Assembly: GCA_023386365.1 (NCBI GenBank)
Contig: JAEWJX010000109.1
Coordinates: 1-64,000 of the forward strand
Origin: Actinomycetes bacterium
GTDB lineage: Bacteria; Actinomycetota; Actinomycetes; Actinomycetales; Microbacteriaceae
Direction of reading: 5' to 3'
DNA: 64,000 nt
Part shown: positions 1 to 7,964 of the stretch, piece by piece
How the letters are laid out: each line of letters begins with the position of its first letter
How positions within the stretch are numbered: position 1 is the stretch's first letter
Program-made: the position numbers and the translations under genes
The notes under the pieces: generated by a model
Seen by the model: only the letters and a program-made list of their open reading frames with translations
What the model was told of the DNA's origin: nothing
Databases searched by the model: none

Positions 1-248
1 CGGGAGACCTGTTCGGGGGGAGGACAGGCAGGCTCACGAGGAGCTGTCAGTGCGGGTGGTGGGGGGTGGTGGTGCGGGTTCGACTGTGGGTCAGTCTCGG
101 CAAGGGCGGTGGTGCCTGGGTATCTCGGGTGGGATCCAGGGTGGGATCCGATTCCGACACGGTAGCCCTCCGGATATTGAGGGGGCAACAGCTATCCCCC
201 GAGTGACCCCCGTTCTGGGGGTACCCGTTCGGGGGGTGTCGGACGGGG
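1..248. other. G-rich non-coding stretch with hairpins, downstream of the DUF1295 gene
   Basis: No convincing gene is visible. The run is rich in G on the plus strand and carries a perfect hairpin, ACCCCC at 206-211 and GGGGGT at 217-222 with a 5-base loop. The string GTTCGGGGGG occurs at 11-20 and again at 227-236. Because the DUF1295 gene ends at 249 on the minus strand, the hairpin may help stop its transcription, but there is no T-tract. The open frames here lack a ribosome-binding site and have no recognisable protein. Confidence 0.4.
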
Positions 249-1070
249 TCAGGTGGTCGTCGCTGTTACGCTCACGCGCCGCGGGATCCACGGAACGATC
301 GGCGACACCCGGGCCTGGTAGCCGGCGTACCCCGGATACTTGCTGCGCGTGATCGATTCGGTGAAGATCGTCGACCCGATGAAGAGCGCCGTCAGCAGTG
401 CGGCGCCGGCGACGGTCCAGATGAGCACCGTGCCTGCGGCGACCGCCGCGAAGAGGTAGATGAGCCACCACTGCGACTGCTCGAAGAAGAAGTTCGGGTG
501 GCGCGAGTAGCTCCAGAGGCCGGTCTGCACGAACGGGATTGCCGGTTCCTGTCCGGCCACCACCTGCGCCTTCTTCGCCGCGTGGAAGTTCCACTGCTGC
601 TGGTCGGCCACCGTCTCGCCGGCCAGCGCCAGCAGGAACAGCACGGTGAGGACCACGTCGAGGGGGCCGAACGGCGTCGGATGCTCGAGGGCGGTCAGCG
701 CGGGCAGCGTGATGAGCACCAGCAACGCCATCTGGTAGATCACGATGAAGAACAGGTTGAAGAGCTGGAACTGCCACGGCGCCATCCGGCCGCGCAGCAC
801 CGCCCACCGGTAGTCCTCGACTCCCGAGTAGCCGCCCTTCCGGGCGAAGTTGAAGGTGAGGCGGGCGCCCCACAGGGTCACGAGAACCGCCATCACGTTC
901 ACCCGCGGGTCGGCGAAGCCGGCGGATGCCGCGAAGATCCACAGGTAGACGACCGGCACGATCGACCACAGCCGGTCCACCCAGGAGGTGTCCTTCGTGA
1001 TGAGCGACGCGATCCAGCAGAAGGCGCTCGCGACGGACGCGACGAGGATGACGACGAGCAGCGGGGTCAT
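249..1070 (-). CDS. DUF1295 family membrane protein (steroid 5-alpha-reductase-like fold)
   Basis: This 273-residue polytopic membrane protein opens with a hydrophobic segment (residues 3-20) and has several more. The motif LWSYSRHPNFFFE near residues 187-199 is the hallmark of DUF1295 proteins, which share a fold with steroid 5-alpha reductases and isoprenylcysteine methyltransferases. The length is normal for the family. The true substrate is unknown. The start is the ATG at 1070, which lies six bases after a TAGGAT element and is probably leaderless. It is divergent from the phosphatidyltransferase gene. Family membership is secure and function is not. Confidence 0.85.
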   Translation of the reverse strand: MTPLLVVILVASVASAFCWIASLITKDTSWVDRLWSIVPVVYLWIFAASAGFADPRVNVMAVLVTLWGARLTFNFARKGGYSGVEDYRWAVLRGRMAPWQFQLFNLFFIVIYQMALLVLITLPALTALEHPTPFGPLDVVLTVLFLLALAGETVADQQQWNFHAAKKAQVVAGQEPAIPFVQTGLWSYSRHPNFFFEQSQWWLIYLFAAVAAGTVLIWTVAGAALLTALFIGSTIFTESITRSKYPGYAGYQARVSPIVPWIPRRVSVTATTT

Positions 1071-1076
1071 GCCCGC

Positions 1077-1082
1077 ATCCTA
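1077..1082 (-). promoter_or_regulatory. -10 element, leaderless promoter of the DUF1295 gene
   Basis: On the minus strand TAGGAT is followed by six bases and then the ATG at 1070. Transcription would begin at or within a base or two of the start codon. No -35 box is obvious. Confidence 0.5.
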
Positions 1083-1090
1083 CGCACGAC

Positions 1091-1096
1091 TAGACT
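1091..1096 (+). promoter_or_regulatory. -10 element for the phosphatidyltransferase gene
   Basis: TAGACT lies 17 bases before the ATG at 1114, and a purine-rich ribosome-binding site (GGGAGGCGGG) lies between them. This leaves a leader of about ten bases. Confidence 0.5.
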
Positions 1097-1113
1097 CCCG
1101 AACGGGAGGCGGG

Positions 1114-1716
1114 ATGGCGACGGTGAGCACGCGGATCGTGACGGTCCCCAATGTGCTGAGTGTCATCCGCCTCGTCTTCATCCCGGTCTTCCTCTGGCTC
1201 CTCGCCACCGAGCAGTACGCCTGGGCTCTGATCGTGGTCGTGGTGTCGAGCCTCACCGATTTCGTCGATGGCTACATCGCCCGCCGGTTCAACCAGATCA
1301 GTCGGGTCGGGCAGCTGCTCGATCCGGCCGTCGACCGGCTCTTCATCTTCTCCACCCTGATCGGGCTGGCGTGGCAGAACTTCCTGCCGTGGTGGCTGGT
1401 CATCGTGATCGTGCTGAGGGATGTGGCGTTGCTGGTGCTCGGGGTGGTGCTCGCCAACCACGGGTACGGCCCGTTGCCGGTGCATCATCTGGGCAAGGTC
1501 GCCACGTTCGCGCTGCTGTTCGCGCTGCCGACGCTCGTGCTCGGGGCCGCCGTCCCGTCGCTCGCGCCGGTGAGCGATCCGCTCGGCTGGGCGCTCGCAC
1601 TGTGGGGCGCGTTCCTCTATTGGTGGGCGGGCGCGATCTATTTGCGCGAGACCGTTCGTCTGGTCCGAATCGCACGGGTGGCGCCGAGCGCGGCATCGGA
1701 TACTCTGGGGAATTGA
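1114..1716 (+). CDS. pgsA: CDP-alcohol phosphatidyltransferase (PgsA-like)
   Basis: This 200-residue membrane enzyme probably transfers a phosphatidyl group from CDP-diacylglycerol to an alcohol such as glycerol-3-phosphate. The family signature D-x2-D-G-x2-A-R-x8-G-x3-D-x3-D is complete at residues 49-75 (DFVDG...AR...G...D...D). Hydrophobic segments before and after it fit the usual six-helix arrangement. The frame is open further upstream, but the ATG at 1114 has a good ribosome-binding site and matches the family's start. The gene sits just before the GarA homologue, as a pgsA paralogue does in mycobacteria. Whether it makes phosphatidylglycerophosphate, cardiolipin or another product cannot be told from sequence alone. 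Confidence 0.85.
   Translation: MATVSTRIVTVPNVLSVIRLVFIPVFLWLLATEQYAWALIVVVVSSLTDFVDGYIARRFNQISRVGQLLDPAVDRLFIFSTLIGLAWQNFLPWWLVIVIVLRDVALLVLGVVLANHGYGPLPVHHLGKVATFALLFALPTLVLGAAVPSLAPVSDPLGWALALWGAFLYWWAGAIYLRETVRLVRIARVAPSAASDTLGN
1701..1706 (+). promoter_or_regulatory. Possible -10 element for the FHA gene
   Basis: TACTCT lies inside the last codons of the preceding gene, 21 bases before the ATG at 1728. A GAAGGAGG ribosome-binding site follows it. It would allow the FHA-ftsR pair to be transcribed separately from pgsA. Confidence 0.35.
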
Positions 1717-1727
1717 AGGAGGGCGCC

Positions 1728-2231
1728 ATGGTCGACGACGCCACTGATCGTCCCGGATTCCCGGGAGAACCCGACGAGACCCGCACTCCTGCCGTGCCGG
1801 ATCCCACGTCAAACGACACCACCGCGCACTTCACCGATGACTTCCGCAGTCAGCTCGCGGCGCTCGAGAACGGTGTCACCTCGGAGGAGCAGGAGGCGAT
1901 CGCGGCTCTGCCCTCCGGGTCGGCGCTTCTCGTCGTGCGCCGGGGCCCGAATGTCGGTTCCCGGTTCCTGCTCGACGCCGACATCACGGTGGCGGGTCGC
2001 CATCCTGACGCCGACATCTTCCTCGACGACGTGACCGTGTCGCGGCGTCATGCCGAGTTCGTCCGAACCGCGAACGCCTTCCAGGTGCGCGACCTCGGTT
2101 CGCTGAACGGCACCTACTTCGATGGTGTGCGCATCGACTCGGCGCTGCTGAGCGACGGCGCCGAGGTGCAGGTGGGCAAGTTCCGTCTCACCTTCTACGC
2201 ATCGCGCGCCGATCGCGGTTCCGCCAGCTGA
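1728..2231 (+). CDS. garA: FHA-domain regulator, GarA/OdhI homologue
   Basis: This 167-residue cytoplasmic protein is a close homologue of mycobacterial GarA and corynebacterial OdhI, which inhibit 2-oxoglutarate dehydrogenase when unphosphorylated and are switched by Ser/Thr kinases. The FHA domain spans about residues 62-158, with the phosphothreonine-binding residues R91, S105, R106/R107, H108 and N127 (GRHPD, SRRH, LNGTY). The N-terminal phospho-acceptor motif is recognisable as DTT at 30-32; the usual glutamate of ETTS is replaced by aspartate. The ATG at 1728 follows a strong ribosome-binding site. Its stop overlaps the start of ftsR. A PASTA kinase at 14983 is a candidate modifier, and an E2 subunit at 58462 belongs to a possible target complex. 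Confidence 0.93.
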   Translation: MVDDATDRPGFPGEPDETRTPAVPDPTSNDTTAHFTDDFRSQLAALENGVTSEEQEAIAALPSGSALLVVRRGPNVGSRFLLDADITVAGRHPDADIFLDDVTVSRRHAEFVRTANAFQVRDLGSLNGTYFDGVRIDSALLSDGAEVQVGKFRLTFYASRADRGSAS

Positions 2232-2923
2232 TGGCGGCATCGTCCGCAGCCCGAACCTCGGGCGCCCCTTCGCTGTTGAGCATCGGCCAGGTGCTGGCGC
2301 GCCTGAACCCGGAGTTCCCCGACCTCTCCCCGTCTAAGCTGCGCTTCCTCGAGGAGCGTCAGCTGATCACGCCGTCGCGCACCGAGTCGGGCTACCGCAA
2401 GTTCTCCCCGTCGGATGTCGAGCGCCTGCGCCTCGTGCTGTCGATGCAGCGCGACTACTACCTGCCGCTCAAGGTGATCCGCGGCTACCTCGACGAACTC
2501 GATGCGGGGCGTGAGCCGGTGCTGCCGGGCGGCGTCACGGTGGCTGCTCCGTCGATGCTGCCGAGCGAGCGGCGGCTGTCGCGCGACGAGCTGATCCGCG
2601 AGGCGGGCGCCAACGCCATGCTTCTGCAGGATGCCGTGTCGGCGTCGCTGATCGTGCCGGCCGACCACTACGGCGAGGATTCGCTCGCGGTGCTCCGGTC
2701 GCTGGTCGAGCTGCAGCGTTCGGGTATCGAGCCGCGCCACCTGCGTGGTTTCCGCGCGGCCGCCGAGCGCGAGCTGGGGTTGATCGAGTCGGCTCTGATC
2801 CCGATCGCGCGCCGTAAGGATGCGTCCAGCCGGGCGAAGGCGCAGGAGTTGGCCCGCGAGATCGCGGGGCAACTCGAGGTGGTCCGGTCGAGTCTGATCC
2901 GGTCCGCGTTGGGTCGTCTCTGA
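2231..2923 (+). CDS. ftsR: MerR-family regulator FtsR (Rv1828-like)
   Basis: This is a 230-residue MerR-type transcription factor. The N-terminal winged helix-turn-helix runs from about residue 15 to 85, with the MerR-like strings LRFLEERQL and GYRKFS. The C-terminal half is a helical dimerisation/effector-like domain. In Corynebacterium glutamicum the orthologue FtsR is known as a regulator of ftsZ, and the mycobacterial counterpart also follows garA. The ATG overlaps the TGA of the FHA gene by one base, so the two are translationally coupled. A candidate target motif occurs upstream of the next gene and of ftsZ at 33404. Confidence 0.88.
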   Translation: MAASSAARTSGAPSLLSIGQVLARLNPEFPDLSPSKLRFLEERQLITPSRTESGYRKFSPSDVERLRLVLSMQRDYYLPLKVIRGYLDELDAGREPVLPGGVTVAAPSMLPSERRLSRDELIREAGANAMLLQDAVSASLIVPADHYGEDSLAVLRSLVELQRSGIEPRHLRGFRAAAERELGLIESALIPIARRKDASSRAKAQELAREIAGQLEVVRSSLIRSALGRL

Positions 2924-3020
2924 CCTCGCGAGAAAGATTTCCACGCGACACGCCGAGCGCTCGTGCGGATGTGATTGATGGTCCCCCGTGAGGTGGGTAC
3001 CGTGGAGCACGACAGCGAGT

Positions 3021-3046
3021 CTGAACTTCAACTTCAACCTGAGGGT
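3021..3046 (+). promoter_or_regulatory. Candidate FtsR/MerR operator upstream of the second MerR gene
   Basis: CTGAACTTCAA (3021-3031) and TGAGGGT (3040-3046) are separated by eight bases. The identical pair with identical spacing lies upstream of ftsZ at 33359-33384. Read in sixes from 3025, the site is ACTTCA, ACTTCA, ACCTGA, GGGTCA, a four-fold hexamer array. It ends 39 bases before the start codon at 3086. Confidence 0.6.
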
Positions 3047-3085
3047 CAGCTTCTGAGGGAGTTCGGACATGGGAGGACGGTCGAC

Positions 3086-3652
3086 ATGAGCGACGGCGAC
3101 CAGAGCGGCGCGGCAAGCGCACGCGACGCGGCGCGGTACGACCTCGGGCTGCTCTTCACCGACGGACTGCCGGATCTCGACGACACCACCGGCTACCGCG
3201 GCACCGTCGCGGCGCGCGCGGCCGGCATCAGCTACCGCCAGCTCGACTACTGGGCGCGCACCGAGCTGGTCGAGCCCACGATCCGCAGCGCCGCCGGCTC
3301 CGGCTCCCAGCGCCTCTACGGCTTCCGCGACATCCTCGTGCTCAAGCTCGTCAAGCGACTCCTCGACACCGGCATCTCGCTCCAGCAGATCCGCACCGCG
3401 GTGAACCAGCTGCGCGAGTCGGGGGTCAACGACCTCGCCCAGACGACGCTGATGTCCGACGGTGCCAGCGTGTACCTCTGCACCTCCGACGACGAGGTCA
3501 TCGACCTCGTGAGCCGCGGCCAGGGTGTCTTCGGCATCGCGGTCGGCAAGGTGCTGCGCGAGGTGGAGTCCAGCCTGGTCGAACTCGATTCGACGAGTGT
3601 CGACCCGTCTGACGAGCTCGCCGCCCGCCGCGCCAAGCGCGCGGCCAGCTAG
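3086..3652 (+). CDS. MerR-family regulator (Rv1830-like)
   Basis: This 188-residue MerR-family protein has its winged helix-turn-helix at about residues 34-100, recognisable from SYRQLDYWARTELVEPT and QRLYGFRDI. A C-terminal helical region of unknown ligand follows. The ATG at 3086 is preferred over upstream starts because GGGAGGACGG precedes it and upstream codons do not resemble the family. It follows ftsR, as in mycobacteria, but the bifunctional nuclease gene (Rv1829 type) usually lying between the two is absent; the gap is only 162 bases. The candidate operator at 3021 suggests control by FtsR or itself. Confidence 0.82.
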   Translation: MSDGDQSGAASARDAARYDLGLLFTDGLPDLDDTTGYRGTVAARAAGISYRQLDYWARTELVEPTIRSAAGSGSQRLYGFRDILVLKLVKRLLDTGISLQQIRTAVNQLRESGVNDLAQTTLMSDGASVYLCTSDDEVIDLVSRGQGVFGIAVGKVLREVESSLVELDSTSVDPSDELAARRAKRAAS

Positions 3653-3666
3653 CTCGCCGCAGCCCG

Positions 3667-4473
3667 CTACGGGCTCGGCTGGATCTCGGTGAGCCGCGAC
3701 GTGCGCAGCACGCGCTCCAGCAGCAGGTCGAAGTTGTGCGCCATCTCCTGCGCGCCCTCGCCGGGCCACACGTGCAGCGGCTTCGCGGCACCCTGCGCCT
3801 GCTGCAGCGAGGTGCGCTCCGGCAGCTGAGGCGACAGCACGAGCGGGCCGAACATGTCGCGCAGCTCCTTGATGCGGAACTGGTGCTCCAGCGACTGCAC
3901 GCGCGCGCGGTTGACGATGATGCCGAGCGGCTGCAGGCGCGGCGAGATTCCGCGGCGGATCTCCTCGATGGCGCGCAGCGCGCGGTCGGCGGCGGCCACC
4001 GAGAAAAGGCCCGGTTCCGTCACGACGACGACGCGGTCGGATGCCGCCCAGGCCGTACGGGTGAGTGCGTTGAGCGACGGGGCGCAGTCGATGAGCACGA
4101 GTTCGTACTCCTTTTCGACGTGAGCGAGCGCCTCCTCGAGCTTCCAGATGTCGCGGATCGACGGGTGCGGCCCGTCGAAGTTGATCGCCGACGGCGAGCC
4201 GATGAGCACGTCGATCTTGCCGGTGCGGCCGCGCGTCCACCCGGAGGGGGCGATCGCGGCGCGCACGATCTTCTCCTTCGGCGACGCGAGCACGTCGGCG
4301 ACGTTGAGGTGCCCCGCGACGTTGATGTCCATGCCCGTCGACACGTCGGACTGCGGGTCGAGGTCGACGACGAGGGTCGAGATACCGCGGGCGAATGCTG
4401 CGGATGCGAGACCGAGCGTCACCGTCGTCTTTCCTACGCCCCCTTTGAGAGAGCTGACGCTGAGGACATGCAC
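3667..4473 (-). CDS. ParA-family ATPase
   Basis: This 268-residue P-loop ATPase begins MHVLSVSSLKGGVGKTT, so the deviant Walker A box with its signature lysine is at residues 10-17. DLDPQSDVST carries the A' aspartate and VLIDCAP is Walker B. Such proteins move plasmids, chromosomes or protein cargoes by binding non-specific DNA or membrane. No parB lies beside it, so it is an orphan ParA, not a plasmid partition locus. The GTG start at 4473 is supported by a TAGGCT element eight bases upstream and by homology; longer frames to 4599 are unlikely. It converges on the MerR gene and diverges from pyc. Confidence 0.85.
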   Translation of the reverse strand: MHVLSVSSLKGGVGKTTVTLGLASAAFARGISTLVVDLDPQSDVSTGMDINVAGHLNVADVLASPKEKIVRAAIAPSGWTRGRTGKIDVLIGSPSAINFDGPHPSIRDIWKLEEALAHVEKEYELVLIDCAPSLNALTRTAWAASDRVVVVTEPGLFSVAAADRALRAIEEIRRGISPRLQPLGIIVNRARVQSLEHQFRIKELRDMFGPLVLSPQLPERTSLQQAQGAAKPLHVWPGEGAQEMAHNFDLLLERVLRTSRLTEIQPSP

Positions 4474-4481
4474 GAGAAGGG

Positions 4482-4487
4482 AGCCTA
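4482..4487 (-). promoter_or_regulatory. -10 element, leaderless promoter of the ParA gene
   Basis: On the minus strand TAGGCT is followed by eight bases and then GTG at 4473. No good ribosome-binding site lies in the gap, which supports a leaderless mRNA. Confidence 0.5.
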
Positions 4488-4494
4488 CCTTCAC

Positions 4495-4500
4495 TAGTCT
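4495..4500 (+). promoter_or_regulatory. -10 element for pyc
   Basis: TAGTCT lies 55 bases before the ATG at 4556, which would give a leader of roughly 48 bases. A GGCAGGAAGG ribosome-binding site immediately precedes the start. Confidence 0.45.
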
Positions 4501-4555
4501 GAAAGAACCCAAAGCCTCCCCCCTCTCGTCCGGTCCGTCCGGCAGGAAGGACCGC

Positions 4556-7500
4556 ATGTTCTCGAAGATCCTGGTGGCCAACCGAGGCGAGATCGCCATT
4601 CGTGCGTTCCGCGCCGCCTACGAGCTGGGCGCGCGCACCGTCGCGGTTTACCCGTGGGAGGACCGCAACTCGATGCACCGCCTCAAGGCGGACGAGGCGT
4701 ACCTCATTGGTGAGAAGGGTCACCCGGTTCGGGCCTACCTCGATGTCGACGAGATCATCCGCGTTGCGAAGGAGGCGGGCGCCGACGCGATCTATCCGGG
4801 TTACGGCTTCCTCTCCGAGAACCCGGAGCTCGCGCAGGCCGCTGCCGACAACGGCATCACCTTCATCGGCCCGGGCAGCCATGTGCTGGAGATGGCGGGC
4901 AACAAGGTCACCGCGAAGGAGCACGCGATCGCCGCGGGCGTTCCGGTGCTGAAGTCCACCCCGGCCACCACTGACATCGAGGCGCTGCTCGCCGGCGCCG
5001 ACGAGATCGGGTTCCCCGTCTTCGCGAAGGCAGTCGCAGGTGGCGGCGGTCGCGGGATGCGTCGGGTCGACAAGCGGGAAGACCTGCGCGAGGCCCTCGA
5101 GGCGGCCATGCGCGAAGCCGACAGCGCGTTCGGCGACGCCACGATGTTCGTCGAGCAGGCGGTCGTGCGCCCCCGGCACATCGAGGTGCAGATCCTTGCC
5201 GACGGCTCCGGCGACACCATCCACCTGTTCGAGCGCGACTGCTCGGTGCAGCGGCGCCACCAGAAGGTGGTCGAGATCGCGCCCGCACCGAACCTCGACG
5301 ACAGCATCCGTCAGGCGATGTACCGGGATGCGATCGCATTCGCGAAGTCCATCGGGTACGTCAACGCGGGCACCGTCGAGTTCCTGCTCGACACCGCCGG
5401 TGAGCGCGCCGGCCAGCACGTCTTCATCGAGATGAACCCCCGCATCCAGGTCGAGCACACGGTCACCGAAGAGATCACCGATGTCGACCTGGTGCAGTCG
5501 CAGATGCGGATCGCCGCGGGGGAGACCCTCGCCGACCTCGACCTGCGTCAGGAGCAGCTGCACCCGCGCGGGTTCGCGATCCAGTGCCGCATCACCACCG
5601 AGGACCCGGCGGCCGGGTTCCGCCCCGACACCGGCAAGATCACCACCTACCGTTCGCCCGGTGGCGCCGGCATCCGCCTCGACGGCGGGACCGTCGCGGC
5701 GGGCGCCCAGGTGTCGCCGTACTTCGACTCCATGCTGGTGAAGATGATCTGCCGCGGGCGCGACTTCCCGTCGGCGGTGCGCCGTGCGCGTCGTGGTCTC
5801 GCCGAGTTCCGGCTGCGCGGCGTCGCGACGAACATCCCGTTCCTGCAGGCCGTGTTCGACGACGCCGACTTCCTCGAGGGCGACGTGTCGACGTCGTTCA
5901 TCGAGGAGCGTCCGTGGCTGGTCCGCGGCCGTGAGTCGCGTGACCGCGGCACCAAGATCCTCAACTGGCTCGCCGACGTGACCGTCAACCAGCCGAACGG
6001 TGACGGCGGCTCCGCCATCGACCCGGCGCTCAAGCTGCCCGCGGTCGACCTCACCCAGCCGGCTCCCGCTGGGTCGCGGCAGCGCCTCCTCGAGCTGGGG
6101 CCGGCCGGATTCGCGTCCGCGCTCCGCGCCCAGACCGCCCTCGCCGTCACCGACACGACCTTCCGCGACGCCCACCAGTCGCTGCTCGCCACTCGCGTGC
6201 GCACGAAGGACCTCGTCGCCGTCATGCCGCACGTCGCGCGCCTCACCCCCGAGCTGCTGTCGGTGGAGGCGTGGGGTGGCGCCACCTACGACGTCGCGCT
6301 GCGCTTCCTCGGCGAAGACCCGTGGGAGCGGCTCGCCGCCATGCGGGAAGCCCTCCCGAACGTCGCCATCCAGATGCTGCTCCGCGGCCGCAACACGGTC
6401 GGCTACACCCCGTACCCGACCGAGGTCACCGAAGCGTTCGTGCAGGAGGCCGCCGCCACCGGCGTCGACATCTTCCGCATCTTCGATGCCCTCAACGACG
6501 TCGACCAGATGCGTCCCGCGATCGACGCGGTACTCGCTACCGGCACCACTGTGGCCGAGGTGGCGCTCTGCTACACGGGCGACCTGCTCGACCCGGCAGA
6601 AGACCTCTACACGCTCGACTACTACTTGCGCCTCGCGGAGCAGATCGTCGACGCCGGCGCCCACATCCTGGCCATCAAGGACATGGCGGGGCTGCTGCGC
6701 GCGGGGGCCGCCGAGAAGCTCGTCGGGGCGCTCCGCGACCGGTTCGCGCTGCCGGTGCACGTCCACACCCACGACACCGCAGGCGGCCAGTTGGCGACCC
6801 TCCTCGCCGCCAGCCGGGCCGGGGCCGACGCCGTCGACGCCGCCAGCGCGCCGATGGCCGGCACCACCAGCCAGCCGTCGCTGTCGGCGCTCGTCGCCGC
6901 GACCGCGCACACCGACCGCGACACCGGCCTCTCCCTCGACGCGGTCAGCGACCTCGAGCCGTACTGGGAGGCGGTGCGCCGCGCCTACAAGCCGTTCGAA
7001 TCCGGTCTGCCCGGCCCCACCGGTCGCGTGTACCACCACGAGATCCCCGGCGGGCAGCTCTCCAACCTCCGACAGCAGGCCATCGCGCTCGGCCTGGGCG
7101 ACCAGTTCGAGAAGGTCGAAGACTGGTACGCCGCCGCCAACCGCATCCTCGGACGCCCCACCAAGGTGACGCCGTCGTCGAAGGTCGTCGGCGACTTGGC
7201 CCTACAACTCGCGGCGACCAATGCCGACCCGGCCGACTTCGAACAGAACCCCGACAAGTACGACATCCCGGATTCGGTGATCGGCTTCATGGCGGGCGAG
7301 CTGGGCGACCTGCCCGGCGGCTGGCCGGAACCGTTCCGCAGCAAGGTGCTGCAGGGGCGACAGGTCAAGATCGGCGTCGAATCCCTCACCGCCGAGCAGA
7401 CGGCGGCCCTCGCGGGCGACTCCGCCACCCGCCGTGCCGCCCTCAACCACCTGCTGTTCCCGGCACCCACCCGCCAGTTCGAAGACGTGCGGGACCAGTA

Positions 7501-7954
7501 CGGCGACCTCGCCAACCTCGACACCATCGACTACCTGTACGGCCTCCGGGCGGGCGCCGAGCACACCGTGCACATGGGCCCCGGCGTGAGCCTGTTCGTC
7601 GGCCTCGAAGCGATCGGCGAAGCCGACGACAAAGGCATGCGCACGGTGATGACCACCCTCAACGGGCAGCTCCGTCCCGTGTTCGTGCGGGACCGCAGCA
7701 TCTCGGTGCAGACCGCCAGCGCCGAGAAAGCCGACAGCGGCAAGCCCGGACACGTCGCCGCGCCGTTCTCCGGCGTTGTGACACTCAAAGTCGCCGTCGG
7801 CGACACCGTCGAGGCGGGCAGCCCCGTCGCCACCATCGAGGCGATGAAGATGGAAGCCGCCATCACATCCCCCGTCAGCGGCACGGTCGCCCGTCTCGCC
7901 ATCCCCGCCACCCAGCAAGTCGACGCAGGCGACCTGCTGGTCGTGGTCGAGTAA
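4556..7954 (+). CDS. pyc: Pyruvate carboxylase
   Basis: This 1132-residue single-chain enzyme carboxylates pyruvate to oxaloacetate with ATP and bicarbonate, replenishing the citric acid cycle. Domain order is biotin carboxylase (about residues 1-450, ATP-grasp loop GGGGRGMRR near 162), carboxyltransferase (about 525-800, DTTFRDAHQS and HTHDTAG metal-site region), a conserved linker, and the biotinyl carrier domain at the C-terminus with EAMKME; K1098 is the biotinylated lysine. The length is typical. The start MFSKILVANRGEIAIR is the canonical one. It is flanked by two ParA-type ATPases, and its stop codon forms part of the next gene's -10 element. Confidence 0.97.
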   Translation: MFSKILVANRGEIAIRAFRAAYELGARTVAVYPWEDRNSMHRLKADEAYLIGEKGHPVRAYLDVDEIIRVAKEAGADAIYPGYGFLSENPELAQAAADNGITFIGPGSHVLEMAGNKVTAKEHAIAAGVPVLKSTPATTDIEALLAGADEIGFPVFAKAVAGGGGRGMRRVDKREDLREALEAAMREADSAFGDATMFVEQAVVRPRHIEVQILADGSGDTIHLFERDCSVQRRHQKVVEIAPAPNLDDSIRQAMYRDAIAFAKSIGYVNAGTVEFLLDTAGERAGQHVFIEMNPRIQVEHTVTEEITDVDLVQSQMRIAAGETLADLDLRQEQLHPRGFAIQCRITTEDPAAGFRPDTGKITTYRSPGGAGIRLDGGTVAAGAQVSPYFDSMLVKMICRGRDFPSAVRRARRGLAEFRLRGVATNIPFLQAVFDDADFLEGDVSTSFIEERPWLVRGRESRDRGTKILNWLADVTVNQPNGDGGSAIDPALKLPAVDLTQPAPAGSRQRLLELGPAGFASALRAQTALAVTDTTFRDAHQSLLATRVRTKDLVAVMPHVARLTPELLSVEAWGGATYDVALRFLGEDPWERLAAMREALPNVAIQMLLRGRNTVGYTPYPTEVTEAFVQEAAATGVDIFRIFDALNDVDQMRPAIDAVLATGTTVAEVALCYTGDLLDPAEDLYTLDYYLRLAEQIVDAGAHILAIKDMAGLLRAGAAEKLVGALRDRFALPVHVHTHDTAGGQLATLLAASRAGADAVDAASAPMAGTTSQPSLSALVAATAHTDRDTGLSLDAVSDLEPYWEAVRRAYKPFESGLPGPTGRVYHHEIPGGQLSNLRQQAIALGLGDQFEKVEDWYAAANRILGRPTKVTPSSKVVGDLALQLAATNADPADFEQNPDKYDIPDSVIGFMAGELGDLPGGWPEPFRSKVLQGRQVKIGVESLTAEQTAALAGDSATRRAALNHLLFPAPTRQFEDVRDQYGDLANLDTIDYLYGLRAGAEHTVHMGPGVSLFVGLEAIGEADDKGMRTVMTTLNGQLRPVFVRDRSISVQTASAEKADSGKPGHVAAPFSGVVTLKVAVGDTVEAGSPVATIEAMKMEAAITSPVSGTVARLAIPATQQVDAGDLLVVVE

Positions 7955-7957
7955 GGT
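7952..7957 (+). promoter_or_regulatory. -10 element on the pyc stop codon
   Basis: TAAGGT includes the TAA stop of pyc (7952-7954) and is followed by seven bases and the ATG at 7965. This implies a leaderless transcript for the downstream ATPase gene, independent of pyc. Confidence 0.45.
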
Positions 7958-7964
7958 CGCGTAC

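Noticed and set aside
1..248. A 100-codon frame at 50-352 in the G-rich left end
   Set aside because: It has no ribosome-binding site, glycine/arginine-rich low-complexity sequence, and it overlaps the end of the DUF1295 gene.
3667..4473. Plasmid-type partition locus or integrated plasmid
   Set aside because: There is no parB, no centromere-like repeats and no replication or mobility gene; the neighbours are core chromosomal genes.
2195..7039. A 1614-codon open frame on the minus strand opposite garA, ftsR and pyc
   Set aside because: It is antisense to clearly conserved genes, has low-complexity Arg/Glu/His composition and no recognisable domain. It arises from high GC at third codon positions.
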